Positions 17,586 to 25,839 of a stretch of DNA of 64,000 nt are shown piece by piece. This DNA is from Bacillota bacterium (GTDB taxonomy: Bacteria > Bacillota > Clostridia > Lachnospirales > Lachnospiraceae), in NCBI GenBank assembly GCA_023414875.1, contig JAEZMV010000021.1:264226-328225 (forward strand), in the 5' to 3' direction. The position numbers and the translations under genes were made by a program. Within the stretch, counting starts at the first letter, position 1; every line of letters starts with the position of its first letter. The notes under the pieces were generated by a model. The model searched no databases and had not been told where the DNA came from. It worked only from the letters and a program-made list of their open reading frames with translations.

Positions 17586-18914
17586 TTATCGTTCCAGATT
17601 AGCAAACTTGGTAAACTGTGCCTGCCATGCCAGTTTAATTGTACCCGTGGGACCATTTCTTTGTTTACCGATAATAATTTCTGAAACACCGGGTTCTTCT
17701 GTGTCTTTGTTATAATAATCATCACGATAAATAAACATTACAACATCGGCATCCTGCTCGATTGCTCCGGATTCTCTTAAGTCCGATAACATTGGTCTCT
17801 TATCCGGACGCTGTTCTACCGCACGGCTTAACTGTGATAATGCAACTACCGGAACATTGATTTCTCTTGCCAGGGATTTTAAAGATCTGGATATTTCTGA
17901 TATTTCCTGTTGTCTTGATTCCGATTTCTTACTTCCGGTCATCAACTGAAGGTAATCTATGATAATTAGTCCAAGATTTTTCTCTAGCTTTAGCTTTCTG
18001 CATTTTGAACGCAGTTCACTGATTGAGATTGCAGAGGTATCATCAATCACCAGATTGGAATTACCAACGATACGGGCACTTTCCATTAGACTGGCCCAAT
18101 CCTCACCGGATAAATTACCCGTACGGATTGCTTGTGAATCTACTCTGGAATTCATGGCAAGTATACGCTTAACCAACTGGTCCTGTGACATTTCCAAGCT
18201 AAAAATAACGGTTGTAACATTGGATTTTAATGCCACATATTCCGCTATATTAAGTACAAACGCCGTTTTACCCATAGAAGGTCTAGCGGCAATCAAAACT
18301 AAATCAGAGGGCTGCAAGCCCGCAGTCTTATAATCTAAATCATAAAAACCAGTTGCCACTCCGGTAACACTACCCTGATTCTTTGCTGCTGCTTCAATAC
18401 TGTCAATCGATCTGAGTACAACGTCCTTGATATCTGTAAAGTCCTTTGTCCCTCTGTTCTGTGCAATATCAAATACCTGCTTTTCTGTTTTCTCGAGTAT
18501 TACATCCAGCTTTTCTTTATCCAGATAACATTCATTCGCGGTTTCCTCCGAAACCTTTATCAGACGACGGAGCACCGCTTTATCCTTAACAATCTGCGCA
18601 TAGTATCTGACATTGGCAGAGGTTGGTACCGAAGTTACCAAATCTCTGATAAATTCCAGACTGCAAACCTGAGGAGGTACATCCTTCTCCTTCAGGCGGT
18701 CCTGCAGTGTAACTAAGTCTACGGGTTTCCCTTCATTATACAGTTCCACCATGGTTTCAAATAGTATACTGTACTGATTTTCATAGAAGTCTGTTCCCGT
18801 AATAATTTCAGAGGCGGCAACGATGGCATCCCGGTCCATAATCATGGAGCCGATAACGGATTGCTCTGCTTCTGCGCTATGCGGAAGTATTCTTTTTATA
18901 AACGATTCATCCAT
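17586..18914 (-). CDS. dnaB: Replicative DNA helicase DnaB
   Basis: This 442-residue protein is full length for the hexameric fork helicase. The N-terminal domain starts with P-H-S-A-E-A-E-Q-S-V-I-G-S. The RecA-like domain has Walker A A-R-P-S-M-G-K-T-A-F, Walker B-type L-I-I-I-D-Y-L-Q-L-M, the arginine-finger region S-R-Q-Q-E-I-S-E-I-S-R-S-L-K, and D-L-R-E-S-G-A-I-E-Q-D-A-D near the end. No intein or insertion is present. It follows rplI by 85 bases, the standard gdpP-rplI-dnaB order of Firmicutes. Confidence 0.97.
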   Translation of the reverse strand: MDESFIKRILPHSAEAEQSVIGSMIMDRDAIVAASEIITGTDFYENQYSILFETMVELYNEGKPVDLVTLQDRLKEKDVPPQVCSLEFIRDLVTSVPTSANVRYYAQIVKDKAVLRRLIKVSEETANECYLDKEKLDVILEKTEKQVFDIAQNRGTKDFTDIKDVVLRSIDSIEAAAKNQGSVTGVATGFYDLDYKTAGLQPSDLVLIAARPSMGKTAFVLNIAEYVALKSNVTTVIFSLEMSQDQLVKRILAMNSRVDSQAIRTGNLSGEDWASLMESARIVGNSNLVIDDTSAISISELRSKCRKLKLEKNLGLIIIDYLQLMTGSKKSESRQQEISEISRSLKSLAREINVPVVALSQLSRAVEQRPDKRPMLSDLRESGAIEQDADVVMFIYRDDYYNKDTEEPGVSEIIIGKQRNGPTGTIKLAWQAQFTKFANLER

Positions 18915-18999
18915 ACGTATTCCCTCTCAATGCTATCAGGTGTTGGTGTTAAATCAGTAATATTTACAGAGGTAACAGCCTCATTATTCCAATTTCAAA

Positions 19000-19446
19000 T
19001 TATACTGCTTCAACCTTTACCTGCATCTGCGCGGTTACCTGTGGATGTAATTTCACAGGTACAGTATAGGAGCCGGCATTCTTTATCGGATCATTCAGCT
19101 GGAGCTTCTTCTTGTCCAGATCAAGTCCAAACTGCTCCTTCACTGCTGCCGCAATTTCCTTGGTGGATACAGAGCCAAATGATCTTCCGCCTTCACCTGC
19201 TTTAATTGATACCTTTATAATTAACTCTTCCAGCTTTTTCGCCTGATTTCTTGCATCTTCAAGGATTTCCTTCTGTCTCTTCTCTTCCGCAGCCTTCTGC
19301 AGGTTTAATTCATACAGATTTTGTTTTGTTGCTTCCATACCAAGCTTTTTGGGTAATATAAAATTTCTTGCATACCCATCACTCACCTTTACTATTTCAC
19401 CCTTTTTACCCAGAGCCTTAACATCCTGCATTAAAATAATCTCCAT
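19000..19446 (-). CDS. rplI: 50S ribosomal protein L9
   Basis: This 148-residue protein is full length for L9, which stabilises the L1 stalk base and helps keep reading frame. The N-terminal 23S rRNA-binding domain reads M-E-I-I-L-M-Q-D-V-K-A-L-G-K-K-G-E, followed by G-Y-A-R-N-F-I-L-P-K. A long helix then connects to the C-terminal domain, with G-R-S-F-G-S-V-S-T-K-E-I. GGAGAG precedes the ATG. It lies between gdpP and dnaB in the same direction. Confidence 0.97.
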   Translation of the reverse strand: MEIILMQDVKALGKKGEIVKVSDGYARNFILPKKLGMEATKQNLYELNLQKAAEEKRQKEILEDARNQAKKLEELIIKVSIKAGEGGRSFGSVSTKEIAAAVKEQFGLDLDKKKLQLNDPIKNAGSYTVPVKLHPQVTAQMQVKVEAV

Positions 19447-19542
19447 CTGTCTCTCTCCTTTACTAACTTAATTCCATTCCAGAATGGTTTATCAAAACAT
19501 ACTACAGATACATGCATCAGATATTTACTTCTCAAAGCTTAT

Positions 19543-21603
19543 CTATAATTCTCCTTCTTCATGCATCTTAGTCAATGTTGTCTTAATCCTTATTATTGCA
19601 TCCTGTATTGTAGTATTTTCCAGCTGTGTTCCGGCAACACTCAGATGACCTCCTCCACCGAGCTTTTCCATGACAACCTGAACATTTACTTCATCAATCG
19701 ATCTTGCACTGATAAAAATCTTATCATTATAATTTGTTAATACAAAGGTAGCCTTAATATCTGTAATATTTAACAGCTCATTCGCGACCTGCGCTCCCAG
19801 TATCATAGGACTGTCCACATCAGAGCTTGCGCACACTGCAATTGCATAATGCTTCAGATATATCTCAGTACTGCTGATCGCATCCGCCTTGGTCTTAAAG
19901 TCAGACATTTCGCTACGAAGTGCTTTTCGGATTCTGGTAACATCCGCACCACTTCTTCTTAAAAATGCAGCCGCTTCAAAGGTTCTAACCCCAGCCTTCG
20001 TGAGAAAATTATTGGTGTCAATCATAATTCCAGCATATAGGGCATCCGCTTCCAATGGCTTAAGCTTTAAATTACCTCCGATATATTGCATGATTTCAGC
20101 AATCATCTCACTGGTAGAAGAGGCATATGGCTCGACATAGGAAAGCAAAGCAGTATCAATCGCTTCATTCGTCTGTCTATGATGATCAAATATAACAATT
20201 GTTTTTGTATATTCCAAGAGCTCTGCACATTCCAGATAGCTGGCACGATTAACATCCACGATTACCAGCAGGGTATTGATATCCACGAGCTCCTTTGCCT
20301 GTTCATTTCGTAGGAACATGTCTTCTTCATAATCTGCATTTCCTACAAATTTACTCATCACAGGTCGCAGGGAGGACGTAACTTCATTAATTACGATATG
20401 GGCTTTTTTATTAAAATACTTTGCGATTCGATATACACCGATGGCAGCTCCAAAGGAATCGACATCTCCGATTTTATGGCCCATAACGATAACCTTGTCT
20501 TTTGCCTCCACAAATTCCCGGAAGGCATGGGCTTTTACTCTAGCTTTCACTCGGGTACTTTTCTCGACAGATATGCTCTTGCCACCATAATATGATATCT
20601 TTTCACGGTCCTTAATGACCGCCTGGTCGCCGCCGCGTCCAAGCGCCAAATCGATAGCTGCCCTGGCAAATTCATAACCATTCATATAGGAATCCGCATT
20701 TACACCTAATCCGATACTTATTGTGACCGACATCTCATTACCAATATTTACGCCACGAACTTCCTCTAGTACTGAAAATTTATTGGCTTGCAGCATGGGA
20801 AGATATTTTTGCTGGAATACGAAAATGTATTTATCCTTCTCCAGCTTTTTAATAATTGCATCAATTCCCTGCATATATTTATTTATTTTTCGATCTACTA
20901 ATGCTGTAAGCAGGGAACGCCTTACTTCGTCGATACTCTCTAGGGCTTCTTCATAATTATCAATGTATAATAAACCGGTAACCAATTTCTGTTCTTTGTT
21001 TTCTTTGATTAAAGAAGTGATTTCTGTTTCATCATATAGATACATGGCGATTAAGGCATTCCTGTCATCCCAGGCACTCTCGGCGTCATGAAAGTTCCAG
21101 TTTAAATCCTCGCTAAAATCAGGTGCTATCACCTTTCGGAGAAGAACCTTATAGTGGCAGCCATGAAGTGTTACATGTATGATCTCATCCTTTTCCTTTT
21201 GGGGCAGCACCTCAACCGTAATCTCAGGAAAAACATTGGATATCGAATGCTTAGCTGCGCTTTTTTCCTGGATGATATCCATGAACTCATCATTTCCCCA
21301 CTGCAGTTTACCCTCCAAATCTAGGATTGCATACGGAAGATTTAACTCCTTTAACAGCCTTTTTTGAACCTGTCCGTAATCCATGGCATACCGTACCAAC
21401 TCCGAGGCAATTTTCCCTCGTTTTGAATAATAGATTGCCATAGCAATTATAAAATATATGAAAATAAAGCCAGTCATCAATAATCCGGCTTTTTGACTTA
21501 TCGTATATATGCTCAGATTCATGCACAGCAAAAGAACTGTCAATATGACAGGCCAAAGAAGATATGCTCTTAGTGCACCTCTAAGTTTCAGTTTACGACT
21601 CAT
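19543..21603 (-). CDS. gdpP: Cyclic-di-AMP phosphodiesterase GdpP
   Basis: AAGGAG nine bases before the ATG at 21603 sets the start, giving 686 residues. Two membrane helices at about 10-60 are followed by a PAS domain, a degenerate GGDEF domain (no GGDEF signature; G-R-G-G-D-Q-A-V-I at its end), then DHH and DHHA1 domains. The phosphoesterase motifs are G-H-K-I-G-D-V-D-S-F-G-A, I-V-D-V-N, F-D-H-H-R, and G-G-G-G-H-L-S-V-A-G. GdpP hydrolyses c-di-AMP to pApA and so controls potassium/osmolyte balance and wall stress. It is the first gene of the gdpP-rplI-dnaB run; a foldback repeat lies directly upstream. Confidence 0.95.
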   Translation of the reverse strand: MSRKLKLRGALRAYLLWPVILTVLLLCMNLSIYTISQKAGLLMTGFIFIYFIIAMAIYYSKRGKIASELVRYAMDYGQVQKRLLKELNLPYAILDLEGKLQWGNDEFMDIIQEKSAAKHSISNVFPEITVEVLPQKEKDEIIHVTLHGCHYKVLLRKVIAPDFSEDLNWNFHDAESAWDDRNALIAMYLYDETEITSLIKENKEQKLVTGLLYIDNYEEALESIDEVRRSLLTALVDRKINKYMQGIDAIIKKLEKDKYIFVFQQKYLPMLQANKFSVLEEVRGVNIGNEMSVTISIGLGVNADSYMNGYEFARAAIDLALGRGGDQAVIKDREKISYYGGKSISVEKSTRVKARVKAHAFREFVEAKDKVIVMGHKIGDVDSFGAAIGVYRIAKYFNKKAHIVINEVTSSLRPVMSKFVGNADYEEDMFLRNEQAKELVDINTLLVIVDVNRASYLECAELLEYTKTIVIFDHHRQTNEAIDTALLSYVEPYASSTSEMIAEIMQYIGGNLKLKPLEADALYAGIMIDTNNFLTKAGVRTFEAAAFLRRSGADVTRIRKALRSEMSDFKTKADAISSTEIYLKHYAIAVCASSDVDSPMILGAQVANELLNITDIKATFVLTNYNDKIFISARSIDEVNVQVVMEKLGGGGHLSVAGTQLENTTIQDAIIRIKTTLTKMHEEGEL

Positions 21604-21628
21604 GGAATAGCACTCCTTAAAATAATGT

Positions 21629-21900
21629 GCGGGATAAGCAAAGGTATACGGGATAAGCAAAGCTCGCAAACTTCGTTCGTTCGCTCGCGTTGCGCGGTGT
21701 ATAATCTAAATGACAGTCCGTAAGCGCGAGCGCTTCCGACGTGTCATTTATTATATCTTTGCCATCTGTACGGGATAAGCAAAGCTCGCAAACTTCGTTC
21801 GCTCGCTCGCGTTGCGCGGTGTGTAATCTAAATGACAGTCTGTAAGCGCGAGCGCTTCCGACGTGTCATTTAGATTACACACCTTTGCTTATCCCGTACA
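21629..21900. repeat. GC-rich foldback repeat element, one intact and one decayed copy
   Basis: The intact copy (21769-21898) has a perfect 16-bp outer inverted repeat (21769-21784 with 21883-21898, T-A-C-G-G-G-A-T-A-A-G-C-A-A-A-G). It also has a perfect 20-bp inner inverted repeat (21818-21837 with 21864-21883) and an apical A-A-G-C-G-C/G-C-G-C-T-T stem. A 33-base GC-rich segment (21785-21817) bulges on the left arm only. A second copy, 122 bp upstream (21648-21750), keeps the left half but has lost the right arms, and a third fragment of the outer arm is at 21629-21643. Base composition differs sharply from the flanks. No open frame is present. Confidence 0.9.
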
Positions 21901-22009
21901 TTATAACATTATCTTAGGAGATATGGAAGATTATTTTTTGGTTCGATTTGCATGAATAATGACAGAGATATCATAGATTACCTGAAATCATTACTGTTTC
22001 CTTAATTTT

Positions 22010-22609
22010 TTATATATACTTCATCCATAAACCATGCTGGCTGCAATAGAGATATAGGATTCCGTGCCCATTTCTTTTAAACCTAACCTCACAACTCTGT
22101 TCCGGATATAGTTTATTCATATATAACCGATCTACTGTTACGTAAGCAATAAAGGATATATAATGCTTTTTCTCCATCTCATGCTCCAGGCTCACATATA
22201 TCTCTCCGCCATCAACTTCAATAACCGGGCAGTGCAGCTTATCCGCCTCCGAAGAAATTTCCTTTTTAGGCTCCAGAGTTACCAGTTTACTCCCACAACA
22301 GCTCATGATTAAATTATTGGTACTCGTTATAATGTTACCGCATTTGGAGCAGACATAAAACTTAGTCTTTTTCATATTCCCGCTATCATTATCATTGATA
22401 AGCTCTTCCCCGGATAAAATCTCGGTTACATTTACACCCAGAACCTCTGCTAGATCTATGACCGATGAAATATCAGGGCAGCCCTGTCCTCTTTCCCATT
22501 TAGAAATCGCTTTATCACTAACATTCAGCTTTTCTGAGAGTTGTTTTTGGGTCAGCTTCTTTTCCTTACGGATTCTTAATATTAAATTTCCTATTTTTTC
22601 ATTATCCAT
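22010..22609 (-). CDS. XRE-type HTH fused to a complete desulfoferrodoxin (superoxide reductase)
   Basis: This 199-residue protein starts with a 60-residue HTH_3 domain (L-T-Q-K-Q-L-S-E-K-L-N-V-S-D-K-A-I-S-K-W-E). Next comes a desulforedoxin-type iron site: C-S-K-C-G-N, then C-C-G-S-K (four Cys). Last is a superoxide reductase domain. All five ligands of the catalytic iron can be placed: H-C-P-V-I, E-H-E-M, K-K-H-Y-I, and Cys plus His in C-S-Q-H-G-L-W. Desulfoferrodoxin reduces superoxide to peroxide in anaerobes; here the same iron centres may instead, or also, sense oxidants and control DNA binding. It is a single gene with its own start site; the foldback element lies downstream. Confidence 0.85.
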   Translation of the reverse strand: MDNEKIGNLILRIRKEKKLTQKQLSEKLNVSDKAISKWERGQGCPDISSVIDLAEVLGVNVTEILSGEELINDNDSGNMKKTKFYVCSKCGNIITSTNNLIMSCCGSKLVTLEPKKEISSEADKLHCPVIEVDGGEIYVSLEHEMEKKHYISFIAYVTVDRLYMNKLYPEQSCEVRFKRNGHGILYLYCSQHGLWMKYI

Positions 22610-22690
22610 TTATATCACCTCGAAATCATCTTACCTTCCAACTGAATTATGTTCAACCTACGCTCCGTAGAACTTAATATCATGAATTTA

Positions 22691-23377
22691 TTACAGCAAT
22701 CTTATTCTATCCTTATCTGTCGGAATCCCATGATAAACCATTTTCCATTCTCCGTTTTGAAACACCTCATATCGTTCAAAAGCACATGGGATACCCTTTG
22801 CCGTAAGAACCTCGCTGCTGTCCATTAGTTGAAAGTGTAGGTGAGGTGCGGTTGAATTACCGGAATGTCCTATCTTTCCCAAAACCTCTCCTTTTTTTAC
22901 TTTTTGGTTGGCCGAAACGGTGATTGAACCCCTCTGTAAATGAACAAATGCGGCATATACATTTTCAGCACACTTCATAATAATATAATTACCGGCAACA
23001 GACCGGAAACCATTTTTCTCCGGGTCGAGAAAATAAGCATTCTTAAAAGCGACAAAAAGATCTGATATGAAATGAACAATGGGTCTTTCTGCGTAACCAT
23101 CCTCCGCTGCGATTATTTCTCCCTCACAAGGTGCATAAATCTCTTTCCCCCAGCAGTAGCATTGACCAAGAGGAATGCCTAGTAATAAATAACGCAATAA
23201 ACCTGTCTTATAAAATGGCTTTCCGTTTCTATTCCAATCAACCTGTAAGAAGTCATATGCATAGCGTTCTCCAAACTTATCCGTACCGTGACTTGGGACC
23301 CTTTTCCCTGGGGTGTTTGGCGCCAACCACTCGCCCCTTAACGGAAATTCTATTATGACAGGCTTTTCATATATCAT
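22691..23377 (-). CDS. M23 family (LytM-like) metallopeptidase
   Basis: This 228-residue protein has the M23 zinc motifs: P-S-H-G-T-D with the Asp-containing Y-A-Y-D downstream, and the H-x-H of A-P-H-L-H-F-Q-L. The typical G-H-S-G-N-S-T precedes the latter. The domain is split by a longer N-terminal part (residues 30-110). No signal peptide or membrane segment is visible, which is unusual for a wall-lytic enzyme and suggests a cytoplasmic or non-classically exported role. It is transcribed alone, downstream of the TetR gene region. Confidence 0.8.
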   Translation of the reverse strand: MIYEKPVIIEFPLRGEWLAPNTPGKRVPSHGTDKFGERYAYDFLQVDWNRNGKPFYKTGLLRYLLLGIPLGQCYCWGKEIYAPCEGEIIAAEDGYAERPIVHFISDLFVAFKNAYFLDPEKNGFRSVAGNYIIMKCAENVYAAFVHLQRGSITVSANQKVKKGEVLGKIGHSGNSTAPHLHFQLMDSSEVLTAKGIPCAFERYEVFQNGEWKMVYHGIPTDKDRIRLL

Positions 23378-23587
23378 TATACGTTCCCTTCCCCAGTCTT
23401 CTGGCTCATACTATATTTACATGCTCTTTAACTATATGTATAATTACTTACAGTATAAATTGTACTGCAAATGCCACATTCACAACACGCCTTTTCATTT
23501 TACTGGATGTCTCTGATTATCGACAATTCCTTAGATAGCCATATCCACCTTGATGTATACTGATAATAACTTTTTACCTTATCCAGT

Positions 23588-24211
23588 TTATTTGTAGAAG
23601 ATCTTTCTGAGTTCTGTTAAGTAATCATCCAGTTTTTCGACGACCTTATCATAATCCAAGGTTGTAAATCCATGACTTCGTATCTCCTCTAGTATTTGAT
23701 TCGTAAAACCGATATTAGCCCAGTAGATAAGCTGTTTGCATCTTTCAATGTTCAGTCCTTCTCTGAATTTTGATTCATCAATAGCACCAAACATTGTCTC
23801 ATAGCATAAAGGCTGTTTCCCCTTAGCTCTTTCCTCCAAAGCCTTATTAATTTCATCTGACTTTGTAATGCTGCTCATCCTATTGAATTCGAATATCCAA
23901 GGGTGTTTTTGCATCAGCTCGAGCTGAAGAAGATATGATTGTTTTAGACTTTCAAAAACATCCCTTTCATTGAAGTTCATTAATTCAAGATATTCTTTTT
24001 GAATCATCTCCCCACAGTAATCATAGAGGAACAGAAAAAGTTCCTTTTTACTATTTACATAGTGGAACATTAATGCTTTTGATATCCCAGCTTCTTTAGC
24101 AATTACATTTGTAGAGGCATTATCATACCCCTTATTGGCAAATTCTTTTAGTGCTGCATTCAAAATAATCTTCCGTCTGTTAGGTTCAAGTTTTTGTATA
24201 TTTAAGCTCAT
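23588..24211 (-). CDS. TetR-family transcriptional regulator
   Basis: This 207-residue protein has an N-terminal TetR HTH (R-R-K-I-I-L-N-A-A-L-K-E-F-A-N-K-G-Y, then V-I-A-K-E-A-G-I-S-K-A-L-M-F-H-Y-V-N-S-K) and a helical ligand-binding body. The ligand cannot be told from sequence. Its upstream region holds a 13-bp minisatellite and, beyond it, two identical palindromic sites, each overlapping a promoter -35 element, so it is probably autoregulated. No transporter or enzyme gene lies next to it in the same operon; it may control a distant target. Confidence 0.85.
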   Translation of the reverse strand: MSLNIQKLEPNRRKIILNAALKEFANKGYDNASTNVIAKEAGISKALMFHYVNSKKELFLFLYDYCGEMIQKEYLELMNFNERDVFESLKQSYLLQLELMQKHPWIFEFNRMSSITKSDEINKALEERAKGKQPLCYETMFGAIDESKFREGLNIERCKQLIYWANIGFTNQILEEIRSHGFTTLDYDKVVEKLDDYLTELRKIFYK

Positions 24212-24284
24212 AGTATGACTATACCTTTCCTGATAAATATATTTTCCTTCATAGCCCTTTTCTTTTGTTTTGCTTATGTTATTT

Positions 24285-24420
24285 TCTTTTGTTATTTACT
24301 ATTGCCATTTGCTTTTGCTATTTGCTTTTGTAATTTGTTATTTGCTTTTGCCATTTATCTTTGCCATATGCTTTTGCTATTTACTATTGTCATTTACCTT
24401 TGCTATTTGCTTTTATCTAT
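24285..24420. repeat. 13-bp degenerate minisatellite in the tetR leader
   Basis: About ten tandem copies of a 13-mer with consensus G-C-T-T-T-T-G-C-T-A-T-T-T occur at 24298, 24311, 24324, 24344, 24357, 24370, 24383 and 24396, with one 7-bp partial unit at 24337 and weaker copies at each end. It lies between the tetR promoters and its start codon, so it would form a long untranslated leader. Confidence 0.85.
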
Positions 24421-24430
24421 CTTTTTGCAC

Positions 24431-24491
24431 ATTCTATATGATTTACCTGTTAGGTCAATTTCATCATACTACTGTTTACCTGTTAGGTCAA
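24431..24491 (-). promoter_or_regulatory. Twin promoters with twin palindromic operators for the TetR gene
   Basis: An identical 17-base sequence (T-T-T-A-C-C-T-G-T-T-A-G-G-T-C-A-A, palindromic around G-T-T) lies at 24442-24458 and 24475-24491, 33 bp or three helical turns apart. On the minus strand each supplies a TTGACC -35. The first is followed at 17 bases by TATGAT (24468-24463), and the second at 16 bases by TAGAAT (24436-24431). Confidence 0.75.
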
Positions 24492-24496
24492 GAGCC

Positions 24497-24548
24497 TAAA
24501 AAAAGGATCCGCACAAAACTGTATCAACTCGTTTTGCTGCGGGTCCTT
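24497..24548 (-). terminator. Intrinsic terminator of the LacI-family gene
   Basis: G-G-A-T-C-C-G-C-A at 24505-24513 pairs with T-G-C-G-G-G-T-C-C at 24538-24546 (one wobble), with an inner A-A-A-A-C/G-T-T-T-T pair. Read on the minus strand it is followed by seven T. Confidence 0.85.
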
Positions 24549-24574
24549 AGATTAACCATATATTATATATCGCT

Positions 24575-25591
24575 TTATCCTATCTTTCCGACAGTTGCTC
24601 CCATATCAAGCTTCGGAGGTATTACAATATGCTCGATAATTGTTGCTTTCGGTTTTTCAATCATATCAATCAACCTTTCAGCCGCATACTGCCCCATTCT
24701 TTTTGTATCCTGGCATACGGTAGTTAATACCGGTTCCATATATTTAGCCAATTGGATACCATCATAACCTGTTACGGAGATATCTTCCGGTATCATCAAG
24801 CCTCTGGCTTTGATAGCATTAATTCCTCCGATGCTGGCGAAATCATCCTGAAACATAATGCAGGTTGGCGGGTCACTCAAATCCAGTAACTCGTTTGTTA
24901 TTTTTGCGGTTGCTTCCGTATCACGGTAATGCGCTGCTCTCACATACTCTTCCGGTATATCAAGTCCAAGCTCATATACCGTTCTATAAAAACTGGATAT
25001 ACGAGCATTCGTAACGGATGATCCGTCCCCGGCATTAATAAATGCTATTTTTCTATGTCCGCACTGATATATATAATTTATGAGTTCTTTAACCCCTTTT
25101 ACATTATCCGATATAATTGCAATTCTACTGTTAAATATATGGTCTATTGTCACAACCGGTAATTCGCTTTGTATCAAATCATAAACCTCAGTATCATGAA
25201 AATTGATACATGCTATGACTACTCCGTCAATTCCCCTGTACCTACAACATTCCAAAAATGACATCTTATCTTTTCTCTGTCTGCTTCCACTAATAAATGT
25301 AATATCATATCCACGTTTTTCGGCTGTAAATTTAAAGCTTTCTAATATTGATACAAAATAATTATGGGTAAGTCCGCTTCGGGCTTCATCCATAAATAGC
25401 ACTCCAAGATTATAGCTTTTATTCATCTTTAGGGCTCTAGCAGAGGAATTCGGAAAATATCCCATCTCATCTGCTTTATTCTTGATTAACCTTTTCGTAT
25501 CTTCGCTAATATCTTTATGTCCATTTAAAGCTTTACTAACTGTTGCTATTGAAACACCACATGCGACGGAGATGTCTTTCATAGAAACCAT
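24575..25591 (-). CDS. LacI-family transcriptional regulator
   Basis: GGGAGG lies seven bases before the ATG at 25591; a longer GTG-started frame would begin inside that site. The 338-residue protein has a LacI HTH at residues 4-25 (D-I-S-V-A-C-G-V-S-I-A-T-V-S-K-A-L-N-G) with the usual hinge helix. The periplasmic-binding-protein-like effector domain includes D-G-V-V-I-A-C-I-N, G-H-R-K-I-A-F-I-N and I-S-V-T-G-Y-D-G. Such regulators usually bind sugars; no sugar transporter or glycosidase gene lies next to it, so its target is unknown. It is closed by a terminator before the TetR gene. Confidence 0.9.
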   Translation of the reverse strand: MVSMKDISVACGVSIATVSKALNGHKDISEDTKRLIKNKADEMGYFPNSSARALKMNKSYNLGVLFMDEARSGLTHNYFVSILESFKFTAEKRGYDITFISGSRQRKDKMSFLECCRYRGIDGVVIACINFHDTEVYDLIQSELPVVTIDHIFNSRIAIISDNVKGVKELINYIYQCGHRKIAFINAGDGSSVTNARISSFYRTVYELGLDIPEEYVRAAHYRDTEATAKITNELLDLSDPPTCIMFQDDFASIGGINAIKARGLMIPEDISVTGYDGIQLAKYMEPVLTTVCQDTKRMGQYAAERLIDMIEKPKATIIEHIVIPPKLDMGATVGKIG

Positions 25592-25839
25592 GGCTGTTCC
25601 TCCCACTGTAAATCGATGTTATATCCTCATAGTCGAATTTTATCTGCTTAACTGAAGCCTAGTTTAATGATTACTTAACTATATATACTACTATACGATA
25701 ATTAACCTATTGTTGCAATTAATATGTTTACAAAATGGACCATCAGCAGTTCGAAATTGTTTATGAGGTAATACATTAAGCAATGACGCCCCAAAAAGAT
25801 AAAAGGTTTACTTGTGCTAGAATGGCCTATTTTCAAAAG

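Noticed and set aside
22691..23377. M23 peptidase as part of a sporulation or division operon
   Set aside because: It lacks a signal peptide and neighbours of that kind; it is alone between regulators.
24215..24767. Plus-strand frames rich in Phe, Cys, Leu and Ala
   Set aside because: They are translations of the T-rich minisatellite and the antisense of the LacI gene; no start site supports them.
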